From Methanomicrobiaceae archaeon (GTDB lineage Archaea; Halobacteriota; Methanomicrobia; Methanomicrobiales; Methanomicrobiaceae), in the NCBI GenBank assembly GCA_016937345.1, contig JAFGWE010000032.1:79256-143255 (forward strand): a stretch of DNA of 64,000 nucleotides, written 5' to 3'. The translations under genes were made by a program, and so were the position numbers. Shown here in pieces: positions 50,691 to 61,582 of the stretch. Positions within the stretch are counted from its first letter, which is position 1. The number at the start of each line of letters is the position of its first letter. The notes beneath the pieces are model-generated. The model was given only the letters and a program-made list of their open reading frames with translations. It was not told where the DNA came from and searched no databases.

Positions 50691-50910
50691 TTTAATATAC
50701 CTCTAATGGGTATCTCATGCGCCTGATATATTTAAATGTTCTTTTAAAAAAGCTCCATTATTGTTGATTAAATACAAATTAAGCTGCAGTGTGAAGTAAT
50801 ATTTAGGTAATACAATTTTTTTTGGCAAAAATATTCAGTCTAATAATAATTTTTAACAGGGCTTATAAATTAATAATCTAAAATAAAATCATAAAATCAG
50901 GTTTCTTATC

Positions 50911-51417
50911 ATGACGAATATGGACAATATCAAAATTGAGATTGAAAAACTCATAAACGGAAATTTAAATGAGAGAAGGGAGGCAGTAAGAGTTCTTGCA
51001 GAAACAGGTGCGGATGCAACAGAGCCGCTTGTCCTGTTATTGTGCAGCGATGTTGACAATGACATCAGGTGGTATGCATCATCTGCACTTGCAAAGATTG
51101 GTGAGCCTGCTGTTGAATCATTAATGCTTGCGCTTAGAAATTATCCCGATGACAATGTAAAACGTTATGCGGCAGCAGCCCTTGCCGGTATCGGAGGGCC
51201 TGCTGTTTCAGAACTTCTGGAAGTTTTTAACGAAGATGACAGTATCACAAGAGGTTTTGCCTCAAAGGCCCTGATCCGGATTGGTGAACCGGCAGTGCAA
51301 CCTCTAAACCGATTTATATCTGAAACCGATCCTGAGAGCATATCTCACAGGTGTGCTGTAATTACACTTCACAAACTTGGCTCTGAGGAGCCTGAATCTG
51401 TTGAAAAGATTCTCTGA
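50911..51417 (+). CDS. Short soluble HEAT-repeat protein
   Basis: A protein of 168 residues made of about five HEAT/PBS-lyase repeats (NERREAVRVLAETG, DIRWYASSALAKIGEPAVESL, VKRYAAAALAGIGGPAVSEL, TRGFASKALIRIGEPAVQPL). It has no membrane segment or catalytic motif and probably acts as a scaffold. It resembles the C-terminal half of the membrane HEAT protein at 1866-3170. Partner unknown. Confidence 0.82.
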   Translation: MTNMDNIKIEIEKLINGNLNERREAVRVLAETGADATEPLVLLLCSDVDNDIRWYASSALAKIGEPAVESLMLALRNYPDDNVKRYAAAALAGIGGPAVSELLEVFNEDDSITRGFASKALIRIGEPAVQPLNRFISETDPESISHRCAVITLHKLGSEEPESVEKIL

Positions 51418-51479
51418 ATCCTAAAAAAATAAAAATTTTTAAAAATTATTTTTTGTGCATATTAAGGCGCTTTTGATCT

Positions 51480-52208
51480 TCAGAGTTTAATATATTCTGC
51501 TGTTTCGTAGTGTTTTAAGGCGTCTTCAAGGCCAAGCCCTTTTATGTATTTTAAAAGCTCTTCATGGTCGCGTTCATGATACATATGTGCAGAGACCGAT
51601 GTATGCGAATACCATCCAACACCTGCACCGACCCTTTCTGCAATCATCTTCTGGAGATTCACAAGTGCATACATATTTGCGCCAAGGGCGGAGAGCATGT
51701 CATTTGACCTGAATTCAACATGCATATTGAGTTTTTCATCACGTACAAAGCACTGGATTCTCTGAAGACAGGGGGGGTTGTCTGATGTTATGTCTTTGTA
51801 CGGGAACCATGTAATTGCCTCGGCACGTCTTGAGTTTGGCTCTTTTTTAAGTTTTTCAGCGATGTAGTCTATCTGATTTATTCCCATTTTATCGCCGTCG
51901 CCGATTATGTGGCCTTCGCCTTTTGTAACCGGATAATCAAAGAGCCTGTTGTGATAGGTGTATACAAAATCGTTGTCAGTCCCGTTTAAGAGGTCATGGA
52001 CATATTTTTGCATGGCGCCTTCCTTAAACATATTATACGGGCTTATCATATAGTCTGCAAAAGGCTCTTTTACGTGAATATTAAGCGGTTCCGGGAGCTC
52101 TATTGTCTTTTCGTTGTCTTCTGTAATTATGTGGATTCCGTATTTGAGGATGGTTTTTATGACCTCTTCATGTGCTTTTCCGATTGAGAAGGCGCGAACA
52201 TTAAACAT
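51480..52208 (-). CDS. thyA: Archaeal thymidylate synthase
   Basis: A protein of 242 residues of the divergent archaeal ThyA group: catalytic C147 in DNPPCLQRIQ, then HVEFRSNDML and ANMYALVNLQ (the dUMP-binding Arg and Asn blocks). It methylates dUMP with a folate or tetrahydromethanopterin-type donor in methanogens. Divergent from polC, so DNA precursor synthesis and replication share a 101-base control region with a palindrome. Confidence 0.9.
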   Translation of the reverse strand: MFNVRAFSIGKAHEEVIKTILKYGIHIITEDNEKTIELPEPLNIHVKEPFADYMISPYNMFKEGAMQKYVHDLLNGTDNDFVYTYHNRLFDYPVTKGEGHIIGDGDKMGINQIDYIAEKLKKEPNSRRAEAITWFPYKDITSDNPPCLQRIQCFVRDEKLNMHVEFRSNDMLSALGANMYALVNLQKMIAERVGAGVGWYSHTSVSAHMYHERDHEELLKYIKGLGLEDALKHYETAEYIKL

Positions 52209-52225
52209 CTGATTTATTCCCCTGA

Positions 52226-52242
52226 AATTATCTAAGATAATT
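52226..52242. promoter_or_regulatory. 17-bp palindrome between thyA and polC
   Basis: Perfect inverted repeat AATTATC, 3-base centre, GATAATT, 18-34 bases before the thyA start and about 70 before polC. A TATA-like TGTATATTAT follows at about 52250. Candidate shared operator. Confidence 0.4.
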
Positions 52243-52309
52243 ATCTCAGTTGTATATTATTTGGTATTTGTCATTCTTTTTATCTCAGATTAGTGACTAA
52301 TTATGAATC

Positions 52310-55300
52310 ATGCAGGCCTCACCGGAGATGGAAGCGTATTTCAAATCATTAGAGGACGGGCTCTTTAATGCAATAGATATTGCAAAGGCGGCACGAAAAG
52401 AGGGCTTTGATCCCCGCACCGATGTTGAGATACCCATCGCAAGCGATCTGGCAGATCGTGTTGAAGCCTTAATGGATTATAAAGGTGTAGCTGTCCGTCT
52501 GCGTGAACTCGGCGAGCAGATGTCCCGTGAAGAGGTTGCTTTAAAAATAGGGGATGACTTCATCGCAAAACGGTTCGGTGAGGAGACAAAAGAGGATATT
52601 TTAGATCACGCAATCAGGGCTTCAATGGCACTTTTAACAGAAGGGGTTGTTGCAGCACCTACCGAAGGAATAGGAAAGATCGGTATCGGTAAAAACGATG
52701 ACGGGACGGAATATTTAAAGATCTATTATGCAGGGCCTATCAGAAGTGCCGGGGGTACTGCCCAGGCGCTTTCTGTTCTTGTCGGCGATTATGTCAGAAA
52801 AAAGCTTGGGATGAATCGCTATATCCCGCGTGATGATGAGGTCGAGCGTTATGTTGAGGAGATAAAAAGATACAACACGATTATGAGTCTTCAGTATCTC
52901 CCTTCTGATGACGATATCAGGCATATTATCCGGAACTGTCCTGTATGCGTCGACGGTGAGCCGACAGAAAGAGTCGAAGTGTCCGGTTACAGAAACCTTG
53001 AGAGGGTGGAGACGAACACTGTCCGCGGCGGAATGGCGCTTGTTGTTGCCGAAGGTCTGGGCTTAAAGGCTCCAAAAATTCAGAAAGTTGTCAGAAAGGT
53101 TAAGATGGAGGGCTGGGAATGGCTCGATGTCTTAGTATCCGGTGCTGCAAAACCTTCTGATGAGGACGAGCATGATGAGGGCGGCCCGAAGATTAAGCCA
53201 AAAGACAAATATATTCGCGATCTGATAGGCGGCAGACCTGTTTTTTCATACCCTATGCGAACAGGCGGATTCAGACTGAGATACGGACGATCAAGAAACA
53301 CAGGGTTTGCTGCCGCAGGCTTTAATCCGGCTACCCTTCACCTTCTTGGAAATTTCCTTGCAGTGGGTACGCAGATGAAGGTTGAACGTCCGGGAAAAGC
53401 GGCCGGTGTTGTTCCTGTTGATACAATAGAAGGCCCTACAATAAGACTTTTAAACGGCGATCTGGTCCGGGTTGATACAGTGGAAGAAGCCCTTCCGCTG
53501 ATGAACAGCATCTCAAGGATAATTGATGTTGGTGAGATGCTTGTCAGTTTTGGTGAATTTCTGGAGAATAATCATCCTCTTATTCCCTCTTCATACTGCC
53601 ATGAATGGTGGACTCTTGAATGTGAAGGAAGAGAGCGTCCCAAAGATGAGCGGTCAGCAGTAGAGCTTGCAGAGGAGGGCTGTTTCCTTCATCCGGATTA
53701 TATGTATATGTGGGACGATATCACCTGTGAAAAGATAAGATCACTCTCTTTATTTGTGGAAAATTCCGGAAGTCTGTCCGGAGGGATTCTCACACTTAAG
53801 CCGGATGATGATATTAAGGCGGTTCTTGAAGAGCTGCTGGTTTTGCATAAGATTCGCGAGAAAAAAATTCTGATAGATACACCTCTTGTTTTTTTAGCCT
53901 GCCTCGGCCTCTCCGAAGATCTCAAAAAACTGCCCACATGGGATGATGTGACAGAGGAGACTCCACTGGCTATGGTCATGCACCTTTCCGGATTTAAGAT
54001 GAGGTCAAAAGCCGGAACGCGTATAGGCGGCCGTATGGGCCGTCCGGGCAAGTCAAAAGAGAGAAAGATGAATCCTCCTCCCCATGGCCTGTTTCCTGTC
54101 GGAGATGAGGGTGGTTCAAGGCGCTCTTTTCAGCAGGCCTCAAAGAGCAAAGACAACCGCAAAGGTGGCGTCATAATGACCGAGATCGGGATAAGACGCT
54201 GTATTGTCTGCGGTAAGGAGACCTTCAGGAACCGGTGTGAGTGTGGCGGGCATACGGATGCAGTTTTCCTCTGCCCAAGATGCGGCCGTGCAACAGTAAA
54301 CGGCATCTGCCCTGCCTGCAAAGTGGACGGCCTTTGTCTTCAGGAGATAAAGCTGGACGTAAAGGATGAATATGACAGGGCTCTTTTAAATCTTGGAATA
54401 AGGGATTCGGAGATTAAGCTTTGCAAAGGTGTTAAGGGGCTTATGTCAAAGGAGAGGTGTGTTGAGCCTCTGGAAAAGGGCGTCCTGAGGGCTTCAAATG
54501 ACCTTTACGTGTTTAAGGACGGAACTGTCCGGTATGATATGATTGATCTGCCGCTTACGCACTTCAGACCGCGTGAGATAGGAGTGTCGTGGCAGAAACT
54601 TGTTGAGCTCGGCTATCTGAATGATATTTATAAAAAGCCGCTTCTTAGTGACGATCAGATTCTTGAGCTTAAATGCCAGGACATTCTTGTTTCATATGAC
54701 TGCGGGGAGTGGCTCTTAAAGGTTGCAAACTTCATCGACGAGATGCTTGTGAGGCTCTATAAGATGGAGCCTTATTATAAAGCGGAAACAAAGGAGGATC
54801 TTGTCGGCCAGCTTTTAATGGGCCTTGCACCCCACACAAGTGCCGGTGTCCTTGTGAGACTTCTCGGTTATTCAAAGGCACATGTAGGATATGGTCATCC
54901 GTATTTCCATGCCGCAAAGAGGCGGAACTGCTTTGCCGGTGAGACCGGGATTACGGTTAATGACGGAACTGAGTGGAGAACACTTGCCATAAAGGATTTT
55001 GTTGTTGAAAACTTTGATCTGAGAAGGCCGGAACTTGACCGTGTCGGGACATACTATTCTGATCCCCGGAAGACGTTCTGGGTTCATTCTATTGATGTAA
55101 ACGGGACCGTGAGGATGAGGAGGGTGACATCGGTATCTGTTCACCGTGCACCGAAGACACTTCTCATGTTTGAGACCGGCAGGGGAAAAACGGTAACTGT
55201 GACACCCGATCACGCCATGCTTATCTGTGATCTGGCCTATCAGAGGAAAATCCGGGCGCTTGAATTAAAAGAGGGCGATTATGTGCCCACTTTTGAAAAC

Positions 55301-56176
55301 GGGGTTATGTTAACAGACGTAATCAAACGAAGAACAATTCTCAAGTCATGTGAGGACTACGTATACTGCTTAACAGTTGATACTGATCATACCCTTTCTG
55401 CAAACGGAATATTCACAGGGCAGTGCGACGGGGACGAGGACTGTGTGATGCTGCTTTTGGATGGTCTAATCAATTTTTCAAAGGCTTTCCTGCCTGAGAC
55501 AAGAGGCGGTTCGATGGATGCACCGCTTGTTCTTACCAAAAGAATTGATCCGGGTGAGGTTGACGGTGAGTGCCACAATGTGGATGCATGTGAACACTAC
55601 CCGCTTAAAATGTATCTTGCAGCTCTTGAATACGCACACCCAAAGGACATTGAAAAGGAGATTGATCATGTCGGGCTAAGGCTTGGAAAACCAGAACAGT
55701 ATGAAGGCATAATGTTTACACATGATACATCTGATATCTCGGCAGGTCCTCTCATTTCGTCATACAACACACTTTCATCGATGATAGACAAGCTTGAGGC
55801 CGAACTTGAACTCGGCCGGATTATCCGGGCGGTTGATGAGAGCGATGTTGCAGAACGGGTCCTTAAAACGCATTTTATAAGAGATATTATGGGCAATCTG
55901 AATTCATACTCCAAGCAGACGATGCGGTGCACAAAATGCGCATCGAAATACAGGAGGATGCCTATTGCCGGAAAATGCACAAAATGCGGAAACAAACTTA
56001 TTGCAACGGTTCATGAGGGTTCTGTAAAAAAATACCTCAATATGTCAATTAAGATGTGTGAGGAGTATGATGTGTCGGAATACACAAAGCAGAGGGTTGA
56101 GGTTTTGAGTATGGCCGTTTTATCAACATTCGGCGAACCGCCTGAAAAGCAGCTCGGCCTTGCTGATTTCATGTAA
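52310..56176 (+). CDS. polC: DNA polymerase II (PolD) large subunit DP2, with intein
   Basis: A precursor of 1288 residues; 1123 after removal of a 165-residue intein. DP2 is the catalytic subunit of the archaeal replicative polymerase D. Visible parts: N-terminal [45 protein letters not shown]-like [20 protein letters not shown], an internal zinc region ([15 protein letters not shown] then [16 protein letters not shown], about 628-670), the catalytic [17 protein letters not shown] block split by the intein, and a C-terminal zinc ribbon ([19 protein letters not shown]). The small exonuclease subunit DP1 is not in the window. Divergent from thyA. Confidence 0.96.
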   Translation: MQASPEMEAYFKSLEDGLFNAIDIAKAARKEGFDPRTDVEIPIASDLADRVEALMDYKGVAVRLRELGEQMSREEVALKIGDDFIAKRFGEETKEDILDHAIRASMALLTEGVVAAPTEGIGKIGIGKNDDGTEYLKIYYAGPIRSAGGTAQALSVLVGDYVRKKLGMNRYIPRDDEVERYVEEIKRYNTIMSLQYLPSDDDIRHIIRNCPVCVDGEPTERVEVSGYRNLERVETNTVRGGMALVVAEGLGLKAPKIQKVVRKVKMEGWEWLDVLVSGAAKPSDEDEHDEGGPKIKPKDKYIRDLIGGRPVFSYPMRTGGFRLRYGRSRNTGFAAAGFNPATLHLLGNFLAVGTQMKVERPGKAAGVVPVDTIEGPTIRLLNGDLVRVDTVEEALPLMNSISRIIDVGEMLVSFGEFLENNHPLIPSSYCHEWWTLECEGRERPKDERSAVELAEEGCFLHPDYMYMWDDITCEKIRSLSLFVENSGSLSGGILTLKPDDDIKAVLEELLVLHKIREKKILIDTPLVFLACLGLSEDLKKLPTWDDVTEETPLAMVMHLSGFKMRSKAGTRIGGRMGRPGKSKERKMNPPPHGLFPVGDEGGSRRSFQQASKSKDNRKGGVIMTEIGIRRCIVCGKETFRNRCECGGHTDAVFLCPRCGRATVNGICPACKVDGLCLQEIKLDVKDEYDRALLNLGIRDSEIKLCKGVKGLMSKERCVEPLEKGVLRASNDLYVFKDGTVRYDMIDLPLTHFRPREIGVSWQKLVELGYLNDIYKKPLLSDDQILELKCQDILVSYDCGEWLLKVANFIDEMLVRLYKMEPYYKAETKEDLVGQLLMGLAPHTSAGVLVRLLGYSKAHVGYGHPYFHAAKRRNCFAGETGITVNDGTEWRTLAIKDFVVENFDLRRPELDRVGTYYSDPRKTFWVHSIDVNGTVRMRRVTSVSVHRAPKTLLMFETGRGKTVTVTPDHAMLICDLAYQRKIRALELKEGDYVPTFENGVMLTDVIKRRTILKSCEDYVYCLTVDTDHTLSANGIFTGQCDGDEDCVMLLLDGLINFSKAFLPETRGGSMDAPLVLTKRIDPGEVDGECHNVDACEHYPLKMYLAALEYAHPKDIEKEIDHVGLRLGKPEQYEGIMFTHDTSDISAGPLISSYNTLSSMIDKLEAELELGRIIRAVDESDVAERVLKTHFIRDIMGNLNSYSKQTMRCTKCASKYRRMPIAGKCTKCGNKLIATVHEGSVKKYLNMSIKMCEEYDVSEYTKQRVEVLSMAVLSTFGEPPEKQLGLADFM
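54929..55423 (+). other. Mini-intein in DP2 (residues 874-1038)
   Basis: The intein runs from C874 ([13 protein letters not shown], block A) to Q1038 (block G, IFTGQ), followed by the Cys of CDGDED. Block B is [10 protein letters not shown] with the conserved His; block F is [17 protein letters not shown]. At 165 residues it lacks a LAGLIDADG homing endonuclease. The C-terminal pair is Gly-Gln rather than the usual His-Asn; PolII inteins ending in Gln are known from Pyrococcus. It interrupts the DP2 active site immediately before the catalytic aspartates. Confidence 0.93.
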
Positions 56177-56191
56177 ACTTTTTTATTCCTT

Positions 56192-57379
56192 TTATTCAGT
56201 GTATTCGTGTTTTTCGCGGAAAAGCCAGTCTTTTAAGAGAAGCGGCGTTATTATTGTGCATATCAGGCTTGCCATAATAATTGAGATAAATGCGTCCTGG
56301 TTTATTATTCCCATTGAAAGTCCTACAAGTGCGATTATCATTGCCATTTCTCCTCTTGGGATCATACCCGAGCCTATTACAAGCGAGTCGTGTTTATCCA
56401 TTCCAAGCATTTTTGCCGGAATACTGCACCCAATGAACTTGGAAAGTGCGGCAACAATTGTAAGCAGCAGAATAAACGGAATAATTGCCTGTGTCACTTC
56501 ATGGATATCCACAAGGACTCCAAGAGAAATGAAAAAGATGGCGGCAAAGGGTATATAGAGATATTCCGAGCCTTTTTTTATGCTGAGACTGTGCTTTAAG
56601 GAGACTTTGTTTATCGAAACTCCTGCAATGAATGCACCAATCATCGGTGATATTCCGAAAAATTCCGAGAGGAGGGCATATACAAACGCTATGCACAGGC
56701 CGAAAAGAAATATGAATTCAGGAAACTTCACTGCGATTTCTGAGTTATCAATTTTTACTATTATTTTATCAACGAGATATAGCCCTGCAAGGGCTGCAAG
56801 TATTATGAAAAAGACAGGTCTTACGACGGCTATAAGAATGTCTGTGAATTGTGTTGCACCGGATACAAAATCGATTGTAACTGAAAGAATTATCAGTGCA
56901 AGAATATCATCAATTACTGCTGTTCCTATTATTGCGTTTGCGACTTTTGTATGGAGTTTTCCCATCTCTTTTAAGACATTCGCGGTTATTGCGATGCTTG
57001 TTGCTGTTAAGGCTGCGGCGATGAAAAATGAACCCTCATATGTGTATCCGATAAATTCTGCACACAAAAACCCTGTTAACCATGGTATGATGACTCCGCA
57101 TGTTCCTATTACGAAATAATCAAATTTGAGTATGGATTTGAAGTGAAAGTCAAATCCGATTACAAAAAGCATTATGATTGCACCCATCTGAGCAAGTGCG
57201 CTGACAAAGTCTGTGTAGGTTATAAGCCCGAGGACACTCGGGCCTACTATAAGTCCGAGCAGTATCTCTCCGACAACTGCCGACTGGTGTATGTATGCTG
57301 CGACAAGATAACCTCCGACTGCGATTAAGAGCAGGAGTGCGAGCTGAAATTCTATGTTTTCAAATGGAAGTAATATCAT
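56192..57379 (-). CDS. CPA2-family Na+(K+)/H+ antiporter
   Basis: A membrane protein of 395 residues with about 12-13 hydrophobic segments: VGEILLGLIVGPSVLGL near the N-terminus, ATSIAITANVLKEMGKL and IGTAVIDDILALIIL with the ion-binding Asp pair (about 158), SPMIGAFIAGVSI, and IGSGMIPRGEMAMIIALVG near the end. It is the KefB/NapA membrane domain without a regulatory RCK domain. It ends 15 bases from polC in convergent orientation. Confidence 0.92.
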   Translation of the reverse strand: MILLPFENIEFQLALLLLIAVGGYLVAAYIHQSAVVGEILLGLIVGPSVLGLITYTDFVSALAQMGAIIMLFVIGFDFHFKSILKFDYFVIGTCGVIIPWLTGFLCAEFIGYTYEGSFFIAAALTATSIAITANVLKEMGKLHTKVANAIIGTAVIDDILALIILSVTIDFVSGATQFTDILIAVVRPVFFIILAALAGLYLVDKIIVKIDNSEIAVKFPEFIFLFGLCIAFVYALLSEFFGISPMIGAFIAGVSINKVSLKHSLSIKKGSEYLYIPFAAIFFISLGVLVDIHEVTQAIIPFILLLTIVAALSKFIGCSIPAKMLGMDKHDSLVIGSGMIPRGEMAMIIALVGLSMGIINQDAFISIIMASLICTIITPLLLKDWLFREKHEYTE

Positions 57380-57522
57380 TTGCGGCTGTTTTGAGTATTT
57401 GGGTTTTTTTATAGATGAAACTGACGGAAAAACAAAAATTTTGAAACTTTTCTCAGAAACCCTGTTTGGCCTGCCCTTATGTGCTGAATACTGATATATA
57501 AGAGGATGCCTATTTTTTCATT

Positions 57523-58161
57523 ATGCAGAATCCCTCTGAATACGATGATATTGAGAAGAAGTGCCTTCCGAATTTAGAGGCGTTTTTTGGTACCGTTCTT
57601 GACTTTATCAACCCTTCTGATAAAAAAATTCTTGAGCTTGCTTCCGGGACCGGTTTTTTGACAGAGATGATTGTAAAAAAGTCTCCCGAATCCAGGATAA
57701 CATGTGTTGACTGCGACAGCGCTATGATTGAAGTTGCAAAGAGTAAACCAGAGCTTTCGAAAGTTAATTTTATCGTTGGGGATATGAGGGATTACAAAGG
57801 CGGCGGGTTTGATGTGGTTATAATAACCCAGGGTCTTTTATTTATAGATGATTCTGAGAGAAAGCCTTTTTTTGACAAAATTATGGGTATGTTAAATGAG
57901 GGTGGCAGGTTTATTGCCGGAGATATGTTTGCACCTGAGAGTGATTTTGAAAAAGAGCTTTATAAGAAATTATGGATAGAGGATATGATTAGAAACAAAA
58001 TGACGGCGGCGGATGCCCGTGATATGATTGCACCTCTTGATGACTACTGCCGGGAGAATACTGTCAGCACTTTTGTATCAGAGCTTGAAGGTATGGGTTT
58101 TTCTCCTGTTATTGTCCCTTACATCAGTGGTTATTACGGCGTTGTTGTTGCATACAGGTAA
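57523..58161 (+). CDS. Class I SAM-dependent methyltransferase
   Basis: A protein of 212 residues with the SAM-binding motif ILELASGTGFLTEMI (about 37-51), the acidic strand CVDCDSAMIEVA and motif FIVGDMRDY. There is no NPPY-type motif, so a small-molecule substrate is more likely than nucleic acid. The C-terminal half (MLNEGGRFIAGDMFAPES) fits the UbiE-like group. No operon partner: neighbours are divergent or convergent. Substrate unknown. Confidence 0.85.
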   Translation: MQNPSEYDDIEKKCLPNLEAFFGTVLDFINPSDKKILELASGTGFLTEMIVKKSPESRITCVDCDSAMIEVAKSKPELSKVNFIVGDMRDYKGGGFDVVIITQGLLFIDDSERKPFFDKIMGMLNEGGRFIAGDMFAPESDFEKELYKKLWIEDMIRNKMTAADARDMIAPLDDYCRENTVSTFVSELEGMGFSPVIVPYISGYYGVVVAYR

Positions 58162-58172
58162 GATATAGGGAT

Positions 58173-59168
58173 TTATTCTGAATCTGAGTAATCTTTTCCT
58201 CTTTCCATGCCGGCCTCCTCATAAAATTCAAGGCCTTTCGGGTATGGTGAGAAGAAAGTCTGTCCGAGGAGATTTTCATCATCAAATCTTACAGCCCATG
58301 AGCGGAGTATATTTCTGACAGCTGTCGCAGGGAGCCTGTTTTTTCTGTAATCATCAAGATTATCCAAAAAGAAGTGTTTCTCATCACTTGTGAGATCTTT
58401 TGGCATCTGGCCGAGGGCATGCATCATTGCGTTAATGTTTGATGTGTAAAGGGGGGGATTTTTTGTTGCATAAAGCAGGTTTTCTTTGTAGTCTGAAACA
58501 ATTTCATCAAAATCCCTCTTCTCCCTGTTTGCAGCGATGTTTCCAAGTATTTTCTGGTATTTCTGACTATAGGCGGATATCAGCATCTTGTTTTTGTGAT
58601 GATAATCAGTAAGGTCTGTGATGTCGCCTTCGGATATCGTCTTTCTCAGGTCTGCAAGCATGAATATTCTTGTAAGGAAATGCTCCCTGATTCTCTGGTT
58701 TTTTATTCGCCCTTCATCCTCTACCGGATAATTTTTGTACTTTGAAAGGACTGCGGCGCCGAAAAAACCCGGTCTTTTTGCGACGGAATTTGCCTTATCT
58801 GCTCCTGCATATACTTTTATGTCCTTTATTCCGGATGTTGGCGACCTGTTTTTTAGAATAAAACCGTCCACTGAAAAGAGGCTGTTTAAAAAAATATCTG
58901 AAAAAGCAATCATATCCTCAGTTACATCCGTGCCGGTTGCGGTCTGAATAAGCCTGTCTTCGTTCTTCTGCCTCACGATTCTTACTGTCTCCCGTGGTAT
59001 TCCAAGACCAATTTCCACCTCCGGACACACAGGGATGAAGTTTACGAATTTTTTCATCTCTGACACTTCCCTGCTCCGGACAATCGATCCGTTGTATCTG
59101 ACGGGATCAAATTCAATGCATCTGCTGACAACAATCTCAGGTCTTTCAAATACTCTTGCTATATCCAA
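58173..59168 (-). CDS. DUF523-DUF1722 (YbgA-type) protein
   Basis: A protein of 331 residues. The N-terminal DUF523 domain (about 10-150) shows VVSRCIEFDPVRYNG, a cysteine-containing motif of this family, then FVNFIPVCPEVEIGLGIPRETVRI. The C-terminal DUF1722 domain (about 190-310) includes LLYATKNPPLYTSNINAMMHALGQ. Function of both domains is unknown; the conserved cysteines suggest a metal or cluster. Size and order match YbgA-like fusions in other prokaryotes. Confidence 0.85.
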   Translation of the reverse strand: MDIARVFERPEIVVSRCIEFDPVRYNGSIVRSREVSEMKKFVNFIPVCPEVEIGLGIPRETVRIVRQKNEDRLIQTATGTDVTEDMIAFSDIFLNSLFSVDGFILKNRSPTSGIKDIKVYAGADKANSVAKRPGFFGAAVLSKYKNYPVEDEGRIKNQRIREHFLTRIFMLADLRKTISEGDITDLTDYHHKNKMLISAYSQKYQKILGNIAANREKRDFDEIVSDYKENLLYATKNPPLYTSNINAMMHALGQMPKDLTSDEKHFFLDNLDDYRKNRLPATAVRNILRSWAVRFDDENLLGQTFFSPYPKGLEFYEEAGMERGKDYSDSE

Positions 59169-59365
59169 AAAAGATCTCCCCCCTGTTTTTGGCTTTCTGA
59201 TTTCCGGTATATATATTCTCTCTGAATAAATGACTTTCTGATTCCCCTAAAAGTTCCTGCCTGCCTGGGATATTTTATGAGGTTTTAATGAATAACGGTG
59301 AATCCTTTAAATTAAAGGAAGGACAATATAGTTGTTGCAATTTTTGAATGTTGCATATTACCTGA

Positions 59366-59448
59366 GCGAGGGTAGCCAAGTGGTCAACGGCGGTGGACTC
59401 AAGATCCACTCACGCAGGTGTTCGCGGGTTCGACTCCCTCCCCTCGCA
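59366..59448 (+). tRNA. tRNA-Leu(CAA)
   Basis: Acceptor GCGAGGG pairs with CCCTCGC; anticodon stem GTGGA/TCCAC encloses CTCAAGA (anticodon CAA); class II variable arm; T arm GGGTTCGACTCCC. Discriminator A; no CCA encoded. Its 3' half is repeated at 61761-61813. Confidence 0.95.
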
Positions 59449-59453
59449 TTTTT
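59402..59453 (+). repeat. Attachment-site candidate, tRNA-Leu 3' end
   Basis: The 52 bases from the anticodon stem to the T run after the tRNA form a direct repeat with 61761-61813, with about six to eight differences. tRNA 3' ends are the usual integration targets of archaeal and bacterial tyrosine integrases. Confidence 0.65.
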
Positions 59454-59570
59454 GAATGGGTTAGAGTTATCTTTTGAATTATGTCTTTGTTACACCTGAT
59501 ATCACAAAATTAAATTGTAAACTTTATCTCATCTCCTGTGATACAACCAATATCAAACATTGGTGATTAA

Positions 59571-60770
59571 ATGAAAGGGGAGCTGTTTTCCATATCTGTT
59601 TTATTATGCTTTCTTGCAGGTATTCTGGCAGCCGGCTGTACCGGGGACTTCCAGTATAACGGACAAACCAAAACACCTGATGATTTGGTGGCTTATGAAT
59701 CCAAAAATGAGTGCATGATCCCTGACGCAACATTGGATGAAAAAATAGGCCAGATGATTATAGTAGGCTTCCGGGGGTTTACCGCAGATAATGACTCACA
59801 GATTGCCGATGATATCAGAAATGGAAGAATCGGCGGAGTAATCTTATTCGATCGCGATGTGGCCTTAAACAGCAGTGAAAGAAATATCAAATCCCCTGAA
59901 CAGGTTCTTTCACTAAACAGCCAGCTTCAGGGCTATGCAGGAGAAATTCCTCTCTTTATTTCTGTTGACCAGGAAGGAGGTAAAATCTGCCGTCTCAAGG
60001 AAAGTTATGGCTTTTTGGCAGTTCCATCCGCCGAGTATCTTGGCAGAATAGACAATGAGACTATAACGCGTGATGCTGGAAGCATTCTTGCAAACACCGT
60101 AAAAGATGCCGGGTTCAATATGAATTTTGCTCCTGTTGTTGATTTGATGGTTAATCAAAATTCTCCGGCAATAGGAAAGCTTAACAGAAGCTTTTCAAAA
60201 GACCCTTATGTAGTAGCACGCAATGCCGGATGGATTATTGATGAACACCGAAAAGCAGGTATAATCACGGCGATAAAGCATTTCCCCGGTCATGGTAGTG
60301 CGACGGCAGATTCCCATGCGGGTTTTACCGATGTGACGGGTACATGGAGCGAGGAGGAGTTAATACCGTATCAAATCCTGACAGATGAGGGTATTCCGGA
60401 TATGATAATGACCGCACATATCTATAACCAAAACCTTGATCCCGATTATCCTGCAACCCTCTCGGAAAAAACCATAACTGGTATTCTCAGAAACAGGCTG
60501 GGTTATGAAGGTTTCGTAATTACCGATGCGATGGATATGGGTGCAATTGCCAATAATTACGGAATAAAGGAAGCCTTAAATCTTTCAATAAATGCCGGCT
60601 GCGATATAATTCTCTTTGCGAATAATATCGTCTATGATGAAAGGATTGCAGAGAATGCGACAGGACTGATAAAGGAGCTTATACAGGAAGGTGAGATCCC
60701 GGAGGAGAGGATAAACGAGTCGTATGATAGAATAATCCGACTAAAGATGAAGTACATAATGTGCGAATAG
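59571..60770 (+). CDS. GH3 beta-N-acetylhexosaminidase-like lipoprotein
   Basis: A protein of 399 residues: lipobox LAAGC near residue 23, then a single-domain glycoside hydrolase family 3 barrel of NagZ type with GQMIIVGFRG, FISVDQEGGKICRL, the KHFPGHGSATADSHAG active-site loop and the nucleophile D319 in ITDAMDMGAI. NagZ enzymes remove N-acetylhexosamines from murein fragments and other glycans. In an archaeon without murein it may act on exopolysaccharide or bacterial debris. GGTGAT precedes the ATG. It lies inside the tRNA-Leu island and is probably of bacterial origin. Confidence 0.9.
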   Translation: MKGELFSISVLLCFLAGILAAGCTGDFQYNGQTKTPDDLVAYESKNECMIPDATLDEKIGQMIIVGFRGFTADNDSQIADDIRNGRIGGVILFDRDVALNSSERNIKSPEQVLSLNSQLQGYAGEIPLFISVDQEGGKICRLKESYGFLAVPSAEYLGRIDNETITRDAGSILANTVKDAGFNMNFAPVVDLMVNQNSPAIGKLNRSFSKDPYVVARNAGWIIDEHRKAGIITAIKHFPGHGSATADSHAGFTDVTGTWSEEELIPYQILTDEGIPDMIMTAHIYNQNLDPDYPATLSEKTITGILRNRLGYEGFVITDAMDMGAIANNYGIKEALNLSINAGCDIILFANNIVYDERIAENATGLIKELIQEGEIPEERINESYDRIIRLKMKYIMCE

Positions 60771-60964
60771 TATGGTCTTTTCCATATGTCTCGTATACAT
60801 TTTTCTAACTTAAGATTTGAAAAGGTGTGGTTTTGGGAGATCGTTTTGCAGAGGAGATTATTGTAGAATGATAACTATCACTCCCTTTTGAGTGCATTAG
60901 TCCCTGAAACAGGGTCTGCATATGACAAACCCCTTATTTCTGCCAAGCGCCAACTTCTCTTAAC

Positions 60965-61582
60965 ATGGAAAACACTGAGATTGAGAGGATACTGGTCTTT
61001 ATTGAAACATTCTTCAGACAGTCAGGATCACATGGTCTTGATCACACACTTCGTGTCACCCGCCTCTGCGTAGAAATAGGAAAAACAGAAGGTGCAGATA
61101 TGCAGATCCTCATTCCTGCTGCTCTCTTTCACGATGTTGCCCGTCCGCTGGAAAAGGAAACCGGAATTCCGCACGAACAGGAAGGAGCACGGATTGCAGA
61201 AGAATATCTCAGATCAAATGGGTGCAATGAAAATCGCATCCGGGCAATCGTTCATGCAATACGCTCACATCGTTACAGTACAGGCACTAAACCTGAAACT
61301 CCTGAGGCAAAGATTCTCTGTGACGCCGACAAACTCGATGCCATGGGGGCGATAGGGATTGCACGGACTTTTATGCAGGCAGGAGAACACGGGGATGGTA
61401 TTGAAGGTGCTACTGCTCATATCCATGAAAAACTGCTAAAACTAAGAGAACTGATGCACACAGGCACTGCAAAAGAGATGGCCGGAGAAAGGCATGCCCT
61501 ACTGCAACGCTTTGCCGACGCACTGAAAGATGAGACCGTAAATAGCGGGGATGTTTATCTGTGGGATCAATTTACTTCCTGA
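60965..61582 (+). CDS. HD-domain metal-dependent phosphohydrolase
   Basis: A protein of 205 residues with an HD fold of the YedJ type: SHGLDHTLRVTRLC (first His/Asp, about 22-35), LFHDVARPLEK (HD pair, about 54-64), IVHAIRSHRY and CDADKLDAMGAIGIARTF (last Asp). It is predicted to hydrolyse a nucleotide or other phosphoester. No ribosome-binding site is evident. Codon use looks more GC-rich than neighbouring genes. It is the second gene of the tRNA-Leu island; the 194-base spacer before it shows no other gene. Confidence 0.88.
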   Translation: MENTEIERILVFIETFFRQSGSHGLDHTLRVTRLCVEIGKTEGADMQILIPAALFHDVARPLEKETGIPHEQEGARIAEEYLRSNGCNENRIRAIVHAIRSHRYSTGTKPETPEAKILCDADKLDAMGAIGIARTFMQAGEHGDGIEGATAHIHEKLLKLRELMHTGTAKEMAGERHALLQRFADALKDETVNSGDVYLWDQFTS

